Origin: Apodospora peruviana
Lineage: Eukaryota; Ascomycota; Sordariomycetes; Sordariales; Lasiosphaeriaceae
DNA: 64,000 nucleotides
Reading direction: 5' to 3'
Assembly (NCBI GenBank): GCA_033439685.1
Contig: JAUEDM010000002.1
Location: 4,960,001-5,024,000 of the forward strand
Shown: positions 22,136 through 33,804 of the stretch, in pieces
Layout of the letters: every line of letters begins with the position of its first letter
Position numbering within the stretch: position 1 is the stretch's first letter
Translations under genes and position numbers: made by a program
Notes under the pieces: model-generated
The model's database searches: none
Told to the model about the DNA's origin: nothing
What the model saw: the letters and a program-made list of their open reading frames with translations, nothing else

Positions 22136-23125
22136 CTACGAAGCCGCCCACGCTTCATCTTCCCGACTGACCACTGTCATGTCAGGTGGCAGCAGTAACC
22201 GGACAACCTCCTCACTGTTTGGTAAATCGTTCTCAACAGCTCTCCTATCTGCTTCTTCAGCTGTCACTGCAAGGCCCGCCGCAAGATGGCGGACCGCGAG
22301 TCTCTTGCGAGCGACCGAGAAGTCGACGTCTACAAAACACTTTATGTCAAACATAGATGCTGACATTCTCCACGGTTCTTTATCAAGCAGGACATCTGTG
22401 AACAAGTTAGGGTTTTGCCCGAGGATGAGAGCACATAGAATTGCGATAAAACTCACAATTTCCCTCAAGCACGACAATCCTGTGTGTTGGTGATATCGCA
22501 ATGTCGTCTTCTTTGGGGTCCTTGACCGCGTGATCAAACGATGGCGCGAAGACAGCCTGGCTCGAGGGTGACAGTGGCTCACGCAGCGCCTGCACGAGAC
22601 GCCGGAAGCCCTCGCCATCAAACGTAAACTCGGCACCTCGTCGAGCGTGAGCCGTTACAGGATCCGGCATGGCTGATAGCTGCGCCCGCGTAAGGTGGTA
22701 GCCATCCATCGGCACGAAGATGGCGATGGGTAGGCTCCCAGGGTGGAGGGCCTCATATCGTGTGTTGAGGGCGGTGGTGATGTGCTTGGAGAGGGTTGTT
22801 TTGCCTGGACGGTTGTTAACATGTGGATGTTTTAGAAGGAATACAAGCGGTGGAATAAGGGACTTACCAGAGCCAGGGATACCACCGATTGCGATTACTA
22901 GACGGTGTATAAGTCAGCCCGGAATAGGAAAAGTGGTAAACAGAATGCTGATACTATTGGCCCGATGTTCAACGTCATATATGAGTGAGAACCAACAGGT
23001 CATGAAGATCAAACAAGGGAGAAATTATGTAGTAGTAACTCACTTAGGCGCTTTTGCTCGGGCGTCATGAGAAACCGGTCCCAGGCCGTGTCAACCAAGT
23101 GACTCACCTGTCCCTCCATGTCCAT
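22136..23125 (-). CDS. Yfh7-like P-loop ATP-dependent kinase
   Basis: Four exons (23125-23044, 22897-22868, 22804-22457, 22395-22136) encode 239 residues. The 30-bp second exon plus the start of the third carry the Walker A motif GIPGSGKTT (residues 33-41). Further on are VPMDGYHLTRAQL, RRGAEFTFDGEGF, PSFDHAVKDP and VVLEGNYVLLDKEPW, the pattern of uridine-kinase/pantothenate-kinase-like small-molecule kinases, and MFDIKCFVDVDFSVARKRLAVRH forms the lid. Length and motif spacing fit the yeast Yfh7 family, a putative small-molecule kinase of unknown substrate. All splice junctions keep the frame. Skipping the 30-bp exon would keep the frame but remove part of the P-loop. Probably cytosolic. Confidence 0.88.
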
Positions 23126-23498
23126 GATAAAATAAGATGAATGAGAAGTATTTTCAAACGGATAATATAAGAGAGATGTTTATTCTGCAAGAATGGCCAT
23201 GAACAGCACCTACTAATAAGCCCCGGACCGGGAGATGGATGCTGGAAAGAGGAGGTGGGGCGAGAAGACCAACTTGCCCCACCACTTTCACATCCCGCTC
23301 CGGTCCCGGTTCCGCTCCACCACGGCCCGGTCAAAACAACATCACTTCGTGATAGAGCCACTGGTTACCCGAAGGCAGACTTGATCAATACCTATCCAGA
23401 ATTAGAGCGCTATGTTATGCCGACGACATCAGAGACAAATTCTCTCCCTATTTGCATGCATGTCGACTCTGCGTCTTAATCGTTCAGCTCTACCCTAC
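23126..23498. other. Intergenic
   Basis: About 370 bp between the start of the Yfh7-like gene and the stop of the next minus-strand gene. It should hold the Yfh7-like promoter. Nothing else seen. Confidence 0.5.
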
Positions 23499-25088
23499 TC
23501 AGTACTCTCCTCCCCCGGGATCAACCTCTTCGTCCACTTCCTCACAAACAACCCTCGGAGGAGCAGCAGTGACACTAACATCAGTATGAGGACCACTAAC
23601 AACTTCCCATCGATACGCAACCGCCCATCGACCCTGCCCGGGAAGATCCACATCCCAAGCAGGCGGCGCAATCGCCACCACCGACTCCGGATATATAATA
23701 CTCTTTTTTCTCCGCTTGTTCTTATCTGTCCTCCTCTCCATGACACCACTTTCGCTGCTGCTCAAGCCTACACCACTGCTGTCTCCAATGGACTCTCCTT
23801 CCCCAGCTAGGATAGCGCGGAATGAGGACGAAGAGGAGCTGGCGTCAGCAGCAGCCCCCCCTGCTGTAGGCCGGCCTGATATCAACCTTAGTGGCCGTCC
23901 ACTGCGCAACCCCACCGCATCAATTGTGAGCTTTGCTATTGGCGGCGGCGTTGCGGCGGTTGACCGTTTCTCCGTCTCCGTCTTGACGTCGACGAGCCAG
24001 TCGCGGAGTTCGGACGCGAGACCGCCAGACACATATTTCCCGCCTTGTCCGCCGCGGCGTTTGGAAGAGGGCGAAAAAATATCCGGGAGATGGTCCTGTG
24101 GTGGATGATGTGTGTGATTCGGCAGCTGGTGGTCTGTAGGTTTGAAAGGTGGCGGGTTGAAGAACGTGGGTTTCTGGTCACTCTCGTGCTTGGTTCTTCT
24201 TCTCTCTTCATTCTTCGAGTATTCTTCATCATCACCTGAGTCTAATACATGGATATAATCGTGCTGCTGCTTTCGGCTGTTGGAAGCAGCAGCTAAACTG
24301 TCTGGGTCATCGTCATCGTCGTTTCGGTCATATATATCGTCGACATCATCGTTGTCACCATCGTCGTCCTCCTCTTTAAGAGGTGGGTGGTCTAAATCAT
24401 CATAGGGAAAGGAGGAGCTGGGGATAAGATCGATGTCGTCATCCTGCTCTTGTTTTTCTTTTTTGACCCGAGTATCCTGGCCTAGTAAGCCGGACTCGGA
24501 TTCGGACGAGGAGTTAATAGATATCCGCCGCCTCTTTGGGGAACGTCCGCCCTCAAACACTGGAGAATCTAGAGATGGGGATTCGGGGATGAGTGACGAG
24601 GCGAACTCGATAGGCTCTGGTAATACATGGTTTTGATGGTGATTTGTGGTGGTGGGCGAAGCTGGCGGTGAGTCCCTTGAAGAGTCTGGGGAGCTGTCGA
24701 TGATGTCCTGTGTGGAACGCGATGCCCTCAAGCTCCTGGTTCTTGAGGCTTGTGTTGAGAATGCTGGCGCTGCTACTGCTTGGTTTGAGGATGCAGGCGG
24801 TTTTGAGGATGAAGAAAAGCGAGGGGTGGCGTAAAATTGACGCAACGGTACACCACCGGCTGGGGTTTGTTGAATCCCTCGCTGGGGTGTTTGGTTCTGC
24901 GGCTTGGTTTGTTGTGTGGCTGGTCTCCTAGAACTGAGGAATCGCGAGGGGGCAGGAGTCTTGAGGCCGATGTCAGTGTAAAATGCGTTGGTTTCCTCGA
25001 CTGAACTCACCAGGGGATCTGGTCCCATACTTTGACTAGTCCGTACTTGTCTTTCAAATAATTTGTTGCTATGAATTCTGACCGCCAC
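23499..25088 (-). CDS. Acidic, probably nuclear protein of unknown function
   Basis: Single open frame of 529 residues. I do not recognise a domain. It is low-complexity through most of its length. A likely nuclear localisation signal is SPKRRRIS near residue 185. A strongly acidic stretch rich in Asp runs through about residues 210-265, with another basic stretch KNKRRKKS near residue 460. The C-terminal 60 residues (IYPESVVAIAPPAWDVDLPG, GRWAVAYRWEVVSG) look ordered and may be the conserved part. Acidic and basic tracts with Ser-rich linkers fit a chromatin or RNA-associated protein, but this is inference. It is transcribed divergently from the gene at 25477 across a 388-bp spacer. Confidence 0.68.
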   Translation of the reverse strand: MAVRIHSNKLFERQVRTSQSMGPDPLVSSVEETNAFYTDIGLKTPAPSRFLSSRRPATQQTKPQNQTPQRGIQQTPAGGVPLRQFYATPRFSSSSKPPASSNQAVAAPAFSTQASRTRSLRASRSTQDIIDSSPDSSRDSPPASPTTTNHHQNHVLPEPIEFASSLIPESPSLDSPVFEGGRSPKRRRISINSSSESESGLLGQDTRVKKEKQEQDDDIDLIPSSSFPYDDLDHPPLKEEDDDGDNDDVDDIYDRNDDDDDPDSLAAASNSRKQQHDYIHVLDSGDDEEYSKNEERRRTKHESDQKPTFFNPPPFKPTDHQLPNHTHHPPQDHLPDIFSPSSKRRGGQGGKYVSGGLASELRDWLVDVKTETEKRSTAATPPPIAKLTIDAVGLRSGRPLRLISGRPTAGGAAADASSSSSSFRAILAGEGESIGDSSGVGLSSSESGVMERRTDKNKRRKKSIIYPESVVAIAPPAWDVDLPGQGRWAVAYRWEVVSGPHTDVSVTAAPPRVVCEEVDEEVDPGGGEY

Positions 25089-25476
25089 AGTATTTGAGTG
25101 GAATCTGAATAATACGCACAGTCACAAGTTCTGAAGTTCACACTCCAGGATGACCGCCGGCGATGTCCACGACTGTGAATGATGAAGGCGGCATGTAGCG
25201 GCGCCGGAGATTAAGGGTTAGGGTCAGACTAAGGTGACTCAGAGCCTGCTGGCCCGTGCACAGTATGCATTGCTTAAGAGCACGGTCTCAGTCCCACCAC
25301 TTTAGCGCGCCAGGTCGCGTCCAGTTTCCCCATCCGAGCCGCGTCACACTCGGACATCGACAAAGCCAAATATTCTCAAAATTCATTCTTCAAGACACAT
25401 GGCATAGCCTGGGCTCTCCTCCGAATAGTCTCTTCATTTTTCACTCTGGGGCACTACAACCAAATTTTTGTCCGCT
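25089..25476. promoter_or_regulatory. Bidirectional promoter region with a telobox
   Basis: The 388-bp spacer between two divergent start codons. It contains the 17-bp telomere-repeat-like sequence at 25210-25226 listed separately. Confidence 0.5.
25210..25226 (+). promoter_or_regulatory. Telobox (TTAGGG-type) element
   Basis: ATTAAGGGTTAGGGTCA at this site is identical over 17 bp to 34280-34296 upstream of the porin gene. It lies 250 bp upstream of the ATG at 25477. TTAGGG boxes are bound by Myb-type telobox proteins in fungi; binding here is inferred. Confidence 0.5.
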
Positions 25477-26376
25477 ATGTTCACTGTAATGCCAACGACA
25501 CCAATCTTCAGTTTCGGACAGCACGACGCGTCGTCGTCGTTGTACCGCCCAGTCGTGTCCTCGCCCCTCTCGTCTTCGCCCATCCGCGCCTCTTCCGCGT
25601 CACCACCACCGCTATCGTCATCATCGTCGCAGACAACCATGTCCTCGCCTTTCACAGCTCGTGATCCAAACACCTGCTGTTTGCGTGACATCCAGACTTC
25701 TCCCGTGTCCGGATCGGAGCAGCCGCTATTTGGGGAGAAGAGCAGCAGCAGCAGCAGTAGCGGTGTAAAATTCAAGTACGCGAACCGCAATGTCCGCCCA
25801 AATCCGGTAGTCCAAAAGCGCGAGGACAAACAGGAGGGCAGGAGGAGGTTATTTTTGCAGAACGTGAGGCAGAGGGCGGATGACAAGAAGTGGGATAGGA
25901 GAGGAGGGGAGAACGAGGTATGACCATGCACATTAACTTCACTTCTTTTTCGTCTTTTAGTTTTTCCTCGAAACCATGTTAACACCTGTTCCATTCAGTT
26001 GCTTAAGCTCGAGTGGTCACGTCTTACTCACGAGCTCCGAAAGGCAAAGGACTCCGACCTTGAAGGATTCGTGATGGAAGAGGAGATTGAGGACGAGCCG
26101 GAGATCCTTCAAGATCACGTTGAAAATGATTTCGATATGGACGCCATGCTAGTGGACGCGATTGAGCGGCAAGAGGAGGCAGAAATTGAGGCGATAATAT
26201 CGGAACTCCCGACAACGCCCACAAGCAACCAAACGCAGCAGCAGCCGGAGGAGGCGCAACATCACTTCTATTCTGAGGACGATGACTACGACTCCATATT
26301 CATGGACTTCTTGTCCTCGGAACGAGAACAGAGTGGCCAGTCGATGACGCTGTCGCAGGATGTCGAGATGTTGTAG
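25477..26376 (+). CDS. Unrecognised acidic fungal protein
   Basis: Two exons, 25477-25917 and 25999-26376, joined across an 81-bp intron, encode 272 residues. ATG 25477 (MFTVMPTTPIF) is the first in frame; 25489 is an alternative. The N-terminal third is Ser/Pro-rich. A basic conserved-looking block follows (KFKYANRNVRPNPVVQKRED, LFLQNVRQRADDKKW), then, across the splice, LLKLEWSRLTHELRKAKDSD and an acidic tail (EEEIEDEPEIL). The central block is predicted helical and could mediate protein or RNA contact. No known family recognised, no membrane segment. The gene shares a bidirectional promoter with the acidic protein gene on the other strand. Confidence 0.75.
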
Positions 26377-26647
26377 TTCCGTTTTCTCCATCTCGTTTTT
26401 TGCTTGTTTTCTTCCTCATGAGTCTTCGGTGCACTATTTTTCGGTTGGGTCATGGGATATCATTGCAAGGCGTCCGCTATGGTGGCTACCATGGAGTTAG
26501 GAAATGTAGTTAATGAACTATTTGATGGTCTAGACGCTTGTTGGTATGTTGTTAAAACAAATCAAGGAGGTATCCAAACAAAATCTCACGCGGGTGCGGG
26601 CTATCTTGCGTCTCCATTATCATATATGAGCTTCGAGGGTGGCTGTC

Positions 26648-27861
26648 TCATTGGGGATTACACGACTCGTCGGGCACGTTCATGGCGTCCTGGGCCGAGG
26701 GCATGTCCCCGACGAGGTCTGGGGGCGGCGAGCCAGCGGCTTGCATCTGCCATCGAGAGGGTGATCAGTTAGAGGCTTGCAGGGAAATGAAATAAAGAAA
26801 TTCCAACCAAGAGATACTAACCTTTTGCATCCTGTCAACGATGTACTCGCGATCTGATGTATTGGAATCGGTATACGTCGGCTCTTCGAACTTGGCGACA
26901 ATTTCCTTGACAAGCGCCTGCTGCTCCTCGTACCGCTTCAAGTCATCGGCAGGCGTCTTGACCTTGTTCTTCTCTAGCCATCCGGGAAACTTCTCATGCA
27001 ACTCTTTCATGGGCTCGTAAAGGATCTCCTTGGTAGTGAGTTGCTCCATCATGCCCAAGAGCATCTTGGAGAACTCTTCATCGTTGCCCTCGCCCTCGAG
27101 GCCACCGCCGGTCTGCATCTGCTTGAGCAGCTCCGCCATGAAATCGTCGGAGCCTTCGGCGGTGGCGGTGGCGGCGGCGGTGGCTTGTTCGCCAGATGCC
27201 TGCATCCGCTCCATCGTCTTCCGGATGGTCTCCTGGAATGAAGCCTCAGCGGCCGCTGAGTTCCCTGTTGCAGCACCGGGAGGAGTAGTAGATGAGAAAG
27301 TTGCTGCGGCAGGCGCTGCGGTGGGATCAGCAGCAGCTGCTGCCCCTAGCTCCCTGAATATGCTCTCAAACTGAGCATGCATCTCAGGGGTGCTCTCTAT
27401 CTCCCCCAGGAGATCTGCCATACCAGCCTGCAGCTGCTTGGTAAAATCCTCATCGGTCAAGACATCCTCGATGTTGGGCAACTTTGGCTCTTCTGCCGTT
27501 GCAGCGGCAGCAGAGGAAGGAGCTGCAGCAGCTTGGGGCTTTTCTGAGTCGGCCACCTTCAGTGGTGAGAACTCATCGAGCAGATCTATATGACACAGGT
27601 TTTGTTAGCAGGTGTCTAGAATATAGGAACACATACTGTTTGCCATATTTTTCTTTTTCATGAAAGAGACATGACATTACCATCGAGATCATCGAGATCA
27701 TCCTCATCTGGGTCAGGCACATCATCGCCCTCATCTTCAATCTTTTCAGCCTTGTCGCCGGTGCTGCTGACCGAGGTGATGGGCGCGGCGGTGGTCTGCT
27801 GATCTGCAGCATCCTGCTCCTTCCGTGCGGCGCCGATATCGCCGCCAGCCTTGGATTCCAT
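26648..27861 (-). CDS. PEX19: Peroxin-19, peroxisomal membrane protein receptor
   Basis: Three exons (27861-27681, 27585-26822, 26746-26648) encode 347 residues. Pex19 is a cytosolic chaperone and import receptor for peroxisomal membrane proteins and binds Pex3. The acidic N-terminus DDLDDLDDLLDEFSP spans the first splice junction and matches the Pex3-binding region. The Ala-rich middle and the C-terminal helical domain (LTTKEILYEPMKELHEKFPG, DREYIVDRMQKM) are characteristic. The protein ends CNPQ, a farnesylation CaaX-type box, as in other Pex19 proteins. Length is normal for fungi. The second intron places the last 32 residues, including the CaaX box, in their own exon, so retaining that intron would remove lipidation. 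Confidence 0.95.
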
Positions 27862-29114
27862 CGCGACGGTATAATGCGTCTCGGAAGTCCCGGTACAAGC
27901 AAGTCGCGAAAAGAAAAGGGGGTATGCCTCTTGTGTCTCTCGCGGGGTGTGTACCGAAAGATGCAGGTGAGGAGGAGGGACGCACGGGGAGGCGGGACCC
28001 CACGCTTTTGGAAAAGTGACCCGAGAATGGGAACCTGAGTTGTGCCGGAGTGGATTTGCCCGTATGTAATGCAAGGCGAACAAAAAGGGTCAGCGAGGGA
28101 GGTGTCTGTTGATCTAATTCAGTCGTGGGGTGCAGCCAGGGGTGTAAGCAAAGCCTTATGTATCGTATGCATCAAGGAAAGGCAACAATATAAGAAAACA
28201 AAAGGCCACCTCTTTGCGTGTGCTTTCCCACGTTTGTTTGCCCCGACCAAGTGTAGGATATGGTACCCACCCCCCACTTAGAACGTAGAGCCTTCCGGGC
28301 ATCTTTGTTAGCTCTCGGGATTACCTGAATTCTCTCTGGTTTTTATGAACAAGTCCCTGGTATGGACGCACAAATATCCCTTTCACACTTTTATTCATGC
28401 TTATTTTAGCAGTAAGCATCTTTCATTGAAACTGGCTGTTCTGTCCGTGATCTTGAAGCTTTACTCGGCTTAACCTTGGCCCCTCGGCAGTCACCTAAAG
28501 CCGCGGTCCGTGCTTTCGGCTCCCCGAGGTGAGGCTAGGGATCCCGGGTGCCCGGGTGGTTACAGCGGATTCAGCACCGCCAATCAGGTCGCCTAGTGCC
28601 AGGGTGCTCCGGAACCCCGCAGTCGAAGAACTACACAGAAGCCGCCTGCCTGCCCGCCTGACTTCTCCAACTTCTCCGCCTTCCCTTTCGAGCCTGTGGC
28701 AGCACGGCAGAGAACGAAAAGCGCTATCAGAATTTCGGTCAAGTCATTGGATTTTTCACTGGCGAACAGCCCACTACACACAGCCTCAGCACACCTCACA
28801 CGATAGGTACTCGGTCCAGACACTTTCACTTTTCGCCCTTGGCACAACCCCCATCTTCTTCACGCTTTGCGGGGTCTCTCACGTATCCTTGGGCCTATCG
28901 CGTGGTCGACTTCTGATCTGACCTGCGTCGGGTCTTTCCTCCCCACCTTCGCAACCCCAGTCGCGTCCTCCCGTGACCATCGATTCAGCCGCGTCCCCAC
29001 GTCCTTGACGCCGTTCACTGCAGTCCGCATAACGTCGCGGCACCTCGTCGTCCCTCAGGAAATACCTCAGCATCTTCCTCACCTCTACCACTCGAACCAC
29101 ACTCGGTGCCCGCC
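27862..29114. other. Intergenic, divergent promoters of PEX19 and UBC9
   Basis: About 1.25 kb between two divergent start codons. The part near UBC9 (28600-29110) is rich in CT tracts, as is usual in leaders of strongly expressed fungal genes. No supported coding sequence. Confidence 0.5.
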
Positions 29115-29866
29115 ATGGCGCTGTGTCAGAACAGACTACAGGAGGAGAGGTTTGTTGCTGATACCCCGCCCCCCCTCCCGCCCATACACCGGCCTAGTAG
29201 TGCCCGTCTCTCCCAGACCCCGGTATGCGACGGCTTCACTAACCCCGAATGTCTCTCCTTTCAGGAAGCAGTGGCGGAAGGACCACCCCTTCGGCTTCTA
29301 TGCTAGGCCTCAGAAAAACGCCCAGGGGGTGCTGGATCTCAAAATCTGGGAATGCGGTATCCCCGGCAAGGAAAAGACAATGTGGGAGGGTGGGCTGTTC
29401 AAGTTGACTGTGACGTTCCCCGATGGTATGCGCCTCTCATCTCGATCATTTGCTCTTAGTACTGTGAAGTAAGGGACCTAATTTGCTGATGGTTCTTTGT
29501 GTGCAGAATATCCCACGAAGCCCCCAAAATGTACGTCAGGCCCGTTGCTTACAATACGTCACGACCTGTTGCATGGGATCACAAGACTAACTCGCAGTGC
29601 TGCTGTATGTAGGCAAATTTGTCCCTCCACTTTTCCACCCTAATGTCTATCCGTCGGGCACAGTTTGCCTCTCCATCCTGAATGAGGAGGAGGCCTGGAA
29701 GCCCGCAATCACAATCAAGCAAATTCTGCTGGGCGTACAGGACCTATTGAACGACCCCAATCCGGAGTCGCCTGCGCAAGCCGAAGCGTACAACCTCTTC
29801 AAGAAGGACCGCGTCGAGTACGAGAAACGTATCAAGCGAATTGTACGCGAGAACCAGGCACCCTGA
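29115..29866 (+). CDS. UBC9: SUMO-conjugating enzyme E2
   Basis: Four exons (29115-29149, 29265-29425, 29507-29530, 29613-29866) give 157 residues, the exact size of Ubc9. The enzyme accepts SUMO from the E1 on its active-site Cys and transfers it to lysines in nuclear proteins. The Cys lies in SGTVCLSILNEEEAW, with the HPN motif in LFHPNVYPSG and the Ubc9-specific insertion in LNEEEAW. The N-terminal basic surface (RLQEERKQWRKDHPFGFYA) matches the SUMO-binding helix. The third exon is only 24 bp. Essentially certain as Ubc9. Confidence 0.96.
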
Positions 29867-31382
29867 AAGCACCCCACGATGATCCATGGCGCACAGTGCA
29901 GGACTCAATCTCGATGGAGCGAATACCCGGCCTTGTTATGGCGGGATTATGGAGTTATGATATACCATGGGGCTGGCGGCATAACGGAGTTTAAGCGGTC
30001 ATATTTTGGACGGAGGGAAGGACGGAGGGACTAAGGTGCGTTCGGAAGGATACATTTTCTCACCATGAAATGGGGGTGTTATGGGGTTGCAGCGAGATGG
30101 AGGGTATTTGCCAGACATCTATACAGATAGAGCTCGCCTTGCCGTGAATTTGGGATTTTGGGTGGACGTAAGGTACCTTGCCAATGCTTAACGACCGAGA
30201 CTCGGGGAGGGAGAGATATTTAACAAACCAATCGGAGCCTTTGGAGAATTTCTGGGGAAGCAGGGCTGGAATTATACTAGTACCCGTGACGTGCACCCCT
30301 AGGGACACGGTGAAGACGTGGCTCACGTTGGACGTGTTGCCTAGCAGCATCTCCAAGAAGTCAACGCTCAACCCGCGCTCCTGGGCCATTCAAATCCACA
30401 TATCTAACCCTGCCTCTAGGCTTAGTCCCCCACATCAAATGCAAACTGAAGACCGTTTTGGTCTCCAGCATCCCACCTTGGCTTCCACCGGTCAGCGAGG
30501 TTCTGCATTTAATGCCTCTTTTCGTGGTCATGGCCATGCACGTCTTGCAGCTGGATGTTTTTGGCCCCTATTTCACAGATGCAACATCACACGTGGACAT
30601 CTCACCTTGCTGCTCACCACGGAGGAGGAGGAGGAGGCGGCGTAACGGCGTCATTGCTCGAGGTACCTGTCGCCTGCCAATGTCTGAATAAAGCTCTTAT
30701 CAGGCCGGTTTAGGTAATAGGCGCCACTCGACTAAGACGAATCTGACCAATCAGGGATCCACCCGACATCGGCGGCGAATTATTGTGACTCGCTGCCTTC
30801 TCTTACAACCTCTGTTCCTGGCAGAAGCAGCCCACTAGCTTAGACGAATTAACACAGTAATGATGATTGCTGGAGGCTAGAACCCTGTACATTGATAATC
30901 TGGTTACAGAATTCTGGGGTGCGAGGACCGGGGTCAATCGATTTGTATCAAGACTTCTGGAGCCGATTTTGGAAACTGGGCCTCACCACACAAAACATTT
31001 TCCCAGGGGGCGTGTGACTCTTTTCCTCCCTTCCCATCTTTTTGCTCTTCACACACCTCGCCAATCTTTCTCCCCTCCATCCCACTCTCTCGATCGTCTG
31101 CAGCCTCTCTCGTCCAGCTGTTGTGCATAGCCTTCCTAACCCTTGCGCTCCGTACCGCACCGGCTGCCCTTTGCGACGACGCCCCCTACAGCATCGTGAT
31201 CCGATCTCGAGAAGCAAAGCCCGCGCGCGTGGCGCCAGAGTGAGTATAAAAGCTGCCCGTCTCGTCCGCTGATTGTGGGAATAGGCTCCGCTTGTCAGCG
31301 CCCGTTTGAATATCCTCCTCAGGTCCCAATTGCACTCGCATCTGCCTTAAAAGAAACAGTCTTCCTTGCGAAATCATTCACA
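29867..31382. other. Intergenic, promoter region of asparagine synthetase
   Basis: About 1.5 kb. TGACTC words of the Gcn4/CPC-1 type occur at 30786-30791 and 31015-31020, and a telobox in reverse orientation at 31135-31144. The ORFs here have no protein-like character. Confidence 0.5.
31135..31144 (-). promoter_or_regulatory. Telobox (AAGGGTTAGG) upstream of asparagine synthetase
   Basis: CCTAACCCTT on the plus strand, ending 238 bp before the ATG at 31383. It has the same core, AAGGGTTAGG, as the boxes at 25210 and 34280, in the opposite orientation but at nearly the same distance from the start codon. Confidence 0.45.
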
Positions 31383-33804
31383 ATGTGTGGCATATTCGCC
31401 TGCCACAGGTGCGTTTGCAAGCTTTCTTTTCTGTTATCTGCCATCCGGTCTTCGCACGTGGAGGGGCAGTCGGGAATGCATGCCCCGCGCTAAATCTTAC
31501 AACGAACAACCCCTCCATTGCGATCTCCAATATCAACTTCAGACGACACTGAATACTATTATTTCAAGCTTTTCTATACTAACAAACCGGTCGCAAACAG
31601 CCACCCGGACGTCGCCAAGTTCAAGCCGACCGCCCTTAAGCTCGCTAAGGCGTATGTGTTTCTCAATTGACCCGTTATCTACACAAGAACAGCTCAATTG
31701 ACTTTCTTATCTCACAGAGTTCGGCACAGGGGACCTGATTGGAGTAAGCTCACCCTTTTATTTCTTGACTCACTACGCTACACAGCTGCGTGGAGATAAT
31801 GCACGAAAAGATAAAAAAACAAGATCGCAGATCAGTTTCGCTGACTAGTATTTTCCAACAGGCGGTAGCGTCATTTCTAACAACACGAGTATGCCAAACA
31901 CCTAAACCAACAGAGAGCCCCCTAATCCCAAAAATATAACAGAAACAGAAAATGCTGACCACGCCGCAGTACTGTGCCATGAACGGCTCAGTATCGTCGG
32001 CGTTGGTGGGTCGACATCCGTGTATCTCTCTTCAAAAGCGACAACTCACAAAAACGCAGAGAGCGGAGCTCAACCACTCACCAATGCCGATGAGAGCATT
32101 GTCCTTGCCGTCAACGGCGAGATCTACAACCATCGGTTGATTCGGAAGCACCTGAAGAACCCATACCACTTCAAGACTACTTCGGACTGCGAAGTCATCA
32201 TTCCTCTGGTATGTCAGATAGCTGTAACGCGGTGATTGCACGGTAGCTAACAACGCGCACTAGTATATGGAATATGGCCTTGATGCGCCCAAGTACCTCG
32301 ATGGCATGTTCTCGTTTGTCCTTTACGACAAGAAGCTCGATCGCACAATCGCTGCGCGCGATCCTATCGGCATCACGACCTTCTACCAGGGCTCGTCCTC
32401 CTCCGAACCTGGTTCGGCCTACTTCGCTTCCGAGCTCAAGTGCTTGCACCCGGTGTGCGACAAGATCGAGGCGTTCCCTCCCGGCCATGTCTACGACAGC
32501 AGCACTGGTGAGCGGACCAGATATTTTGATCCCACATGGTGGGACGAGAAGAAGATCCCCCAGACTCCTCTGGATTTGAAGGTCCTGCGTGAGTCGCTGG
32601 AGAAGTCGGTCAGGAAACGGCTCATGGCCGAGGTTCCTTACGGCGTGCTCCTGTCGGGTGGTCTTGATTCCAGCTTGGTCGCGTCAATTGCGCAGAGGGA
32701 GACTTTGCGGTTGAAGGCGCTGGCCGAAGCTGCCAACGGCAATGAAGTGCAGCAAGAGGATTTGGACAAGGGCGAGGGGCTGGTCGGGATTGACGACGAT
32801 AACAACATCTCGACCATGACTTTCCTGCCCCAGCTCAACTCCTTCTCCATTGGTCTGCCGGGATCACCTGACAACATCGCCGCTCAGGAAGTCGCCAAGT
32901 TCCTCGGCACAAAGCACCACGTCATGACCTTCACGATCGACGACGGCCTTAACGCGCTCTCGGATGTGATTTATCACCTCGAGACGTACGACGTGACCAC
33001 TATCCGCGCCTCTACCCCAATGTACTTGCTCTCGCGCAAGATCAAGGCTATGGGCATCAAGATGGTGCTCAGTGGTGAGGGCAGTGACGAGATCTTTGGT
33101 GGCTACCTGTACTTCCACGGTGCCCCCAACAAGGAGGAGTTCCACGAGGAGTGCGTTAAGAGAGTCAAGAACCTGCATCTGGCTGATTGCCTGCGCGCCA
33201 ACAAGTCTACCTCAGCCTGGGGTCTCGAGGCCCGTGTGCCGTTCTTGGACAAGGAGTTCCTCGAGGTTGCGATGAACATCGATCCCAAGGAAAAGATGAT
33301 CACAAAGGAGCGGATAGAAAAGTACATTCTCCGCAAGGCCTTCGACACCTCTGATGATCCCAGCGCCCAGCCCTACCTTCCGGACAAGATCCTGTGGCGC
33401 CAAAAGGAGCAGTTCTCTGATGGCGTCGGGTACGGGTGGATCGATGCGCTCAAGGACAACGCTGAGTTGCATGTGACGGACGAGATGATGAAGAACCCTA
33501 AGCCGGAGTGGGGCACGGATATCCCCGATACCAAGGAGGCGTACGTATCTGCGAACGATGGAAACTGGTGTTTAAGCTGACCCAAGACGTATAGGTACTG
33601 GTACCGGTGCATGTTCGATGAACACTTTCCCCCGTCGTGCGCGTCGACAGTCATGAGGTGGACTCCCAAGTGGTCTAAGCAGACCGATCCCAGCGGAAGG
33701 TGAGTGCAGATAAGCCATGTACCACATTTTTGAGCAAGACTGACAGGATCATGTGTTACAGAGCTATCGCTATCCACAACGACAAGTATGAGAACGCTGC
33801 CTAA
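31383..33804 (+). CDS. ASN2: Asparagine synthetase (glutamine-hydrolysing)
   Basis: Nine exons: 31383-31408, 31601-31651, 31718-31743, 31862-31888, 31970-32005, 32060-32208, 32264-33540, 33595-33699 and 33762-33804. Together they encode 579 residues, normal for the fungal enzyme. It converts aspartate, glutamine and ATP to asparagine. Cys2 of MCGIFACH is the glutaminase nucleophile once Met is removed. The glutaminase domain continues with RHRGPDWSG, HERLSIVGV and LAVNGEIYNHRLIRK. The synthetase domain has the PP-loop SGGLDSSL and SGEGSDEIFGGY. All small exons join in frame and rebuild the conserved core, which supports the model strongly. TGACTC sites upstream suggest general amino-acid control. 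The symbol follows the Neurospora asn-2/yeast ASN usage. Confidence 0.95.

Noticed and set aside
23716..24108. Plus-strand ORF antisense to the 529-residue gene
   Set aside because: It mirrors the low-complexity coding strand, and codon composition favours the minus-strand frame.
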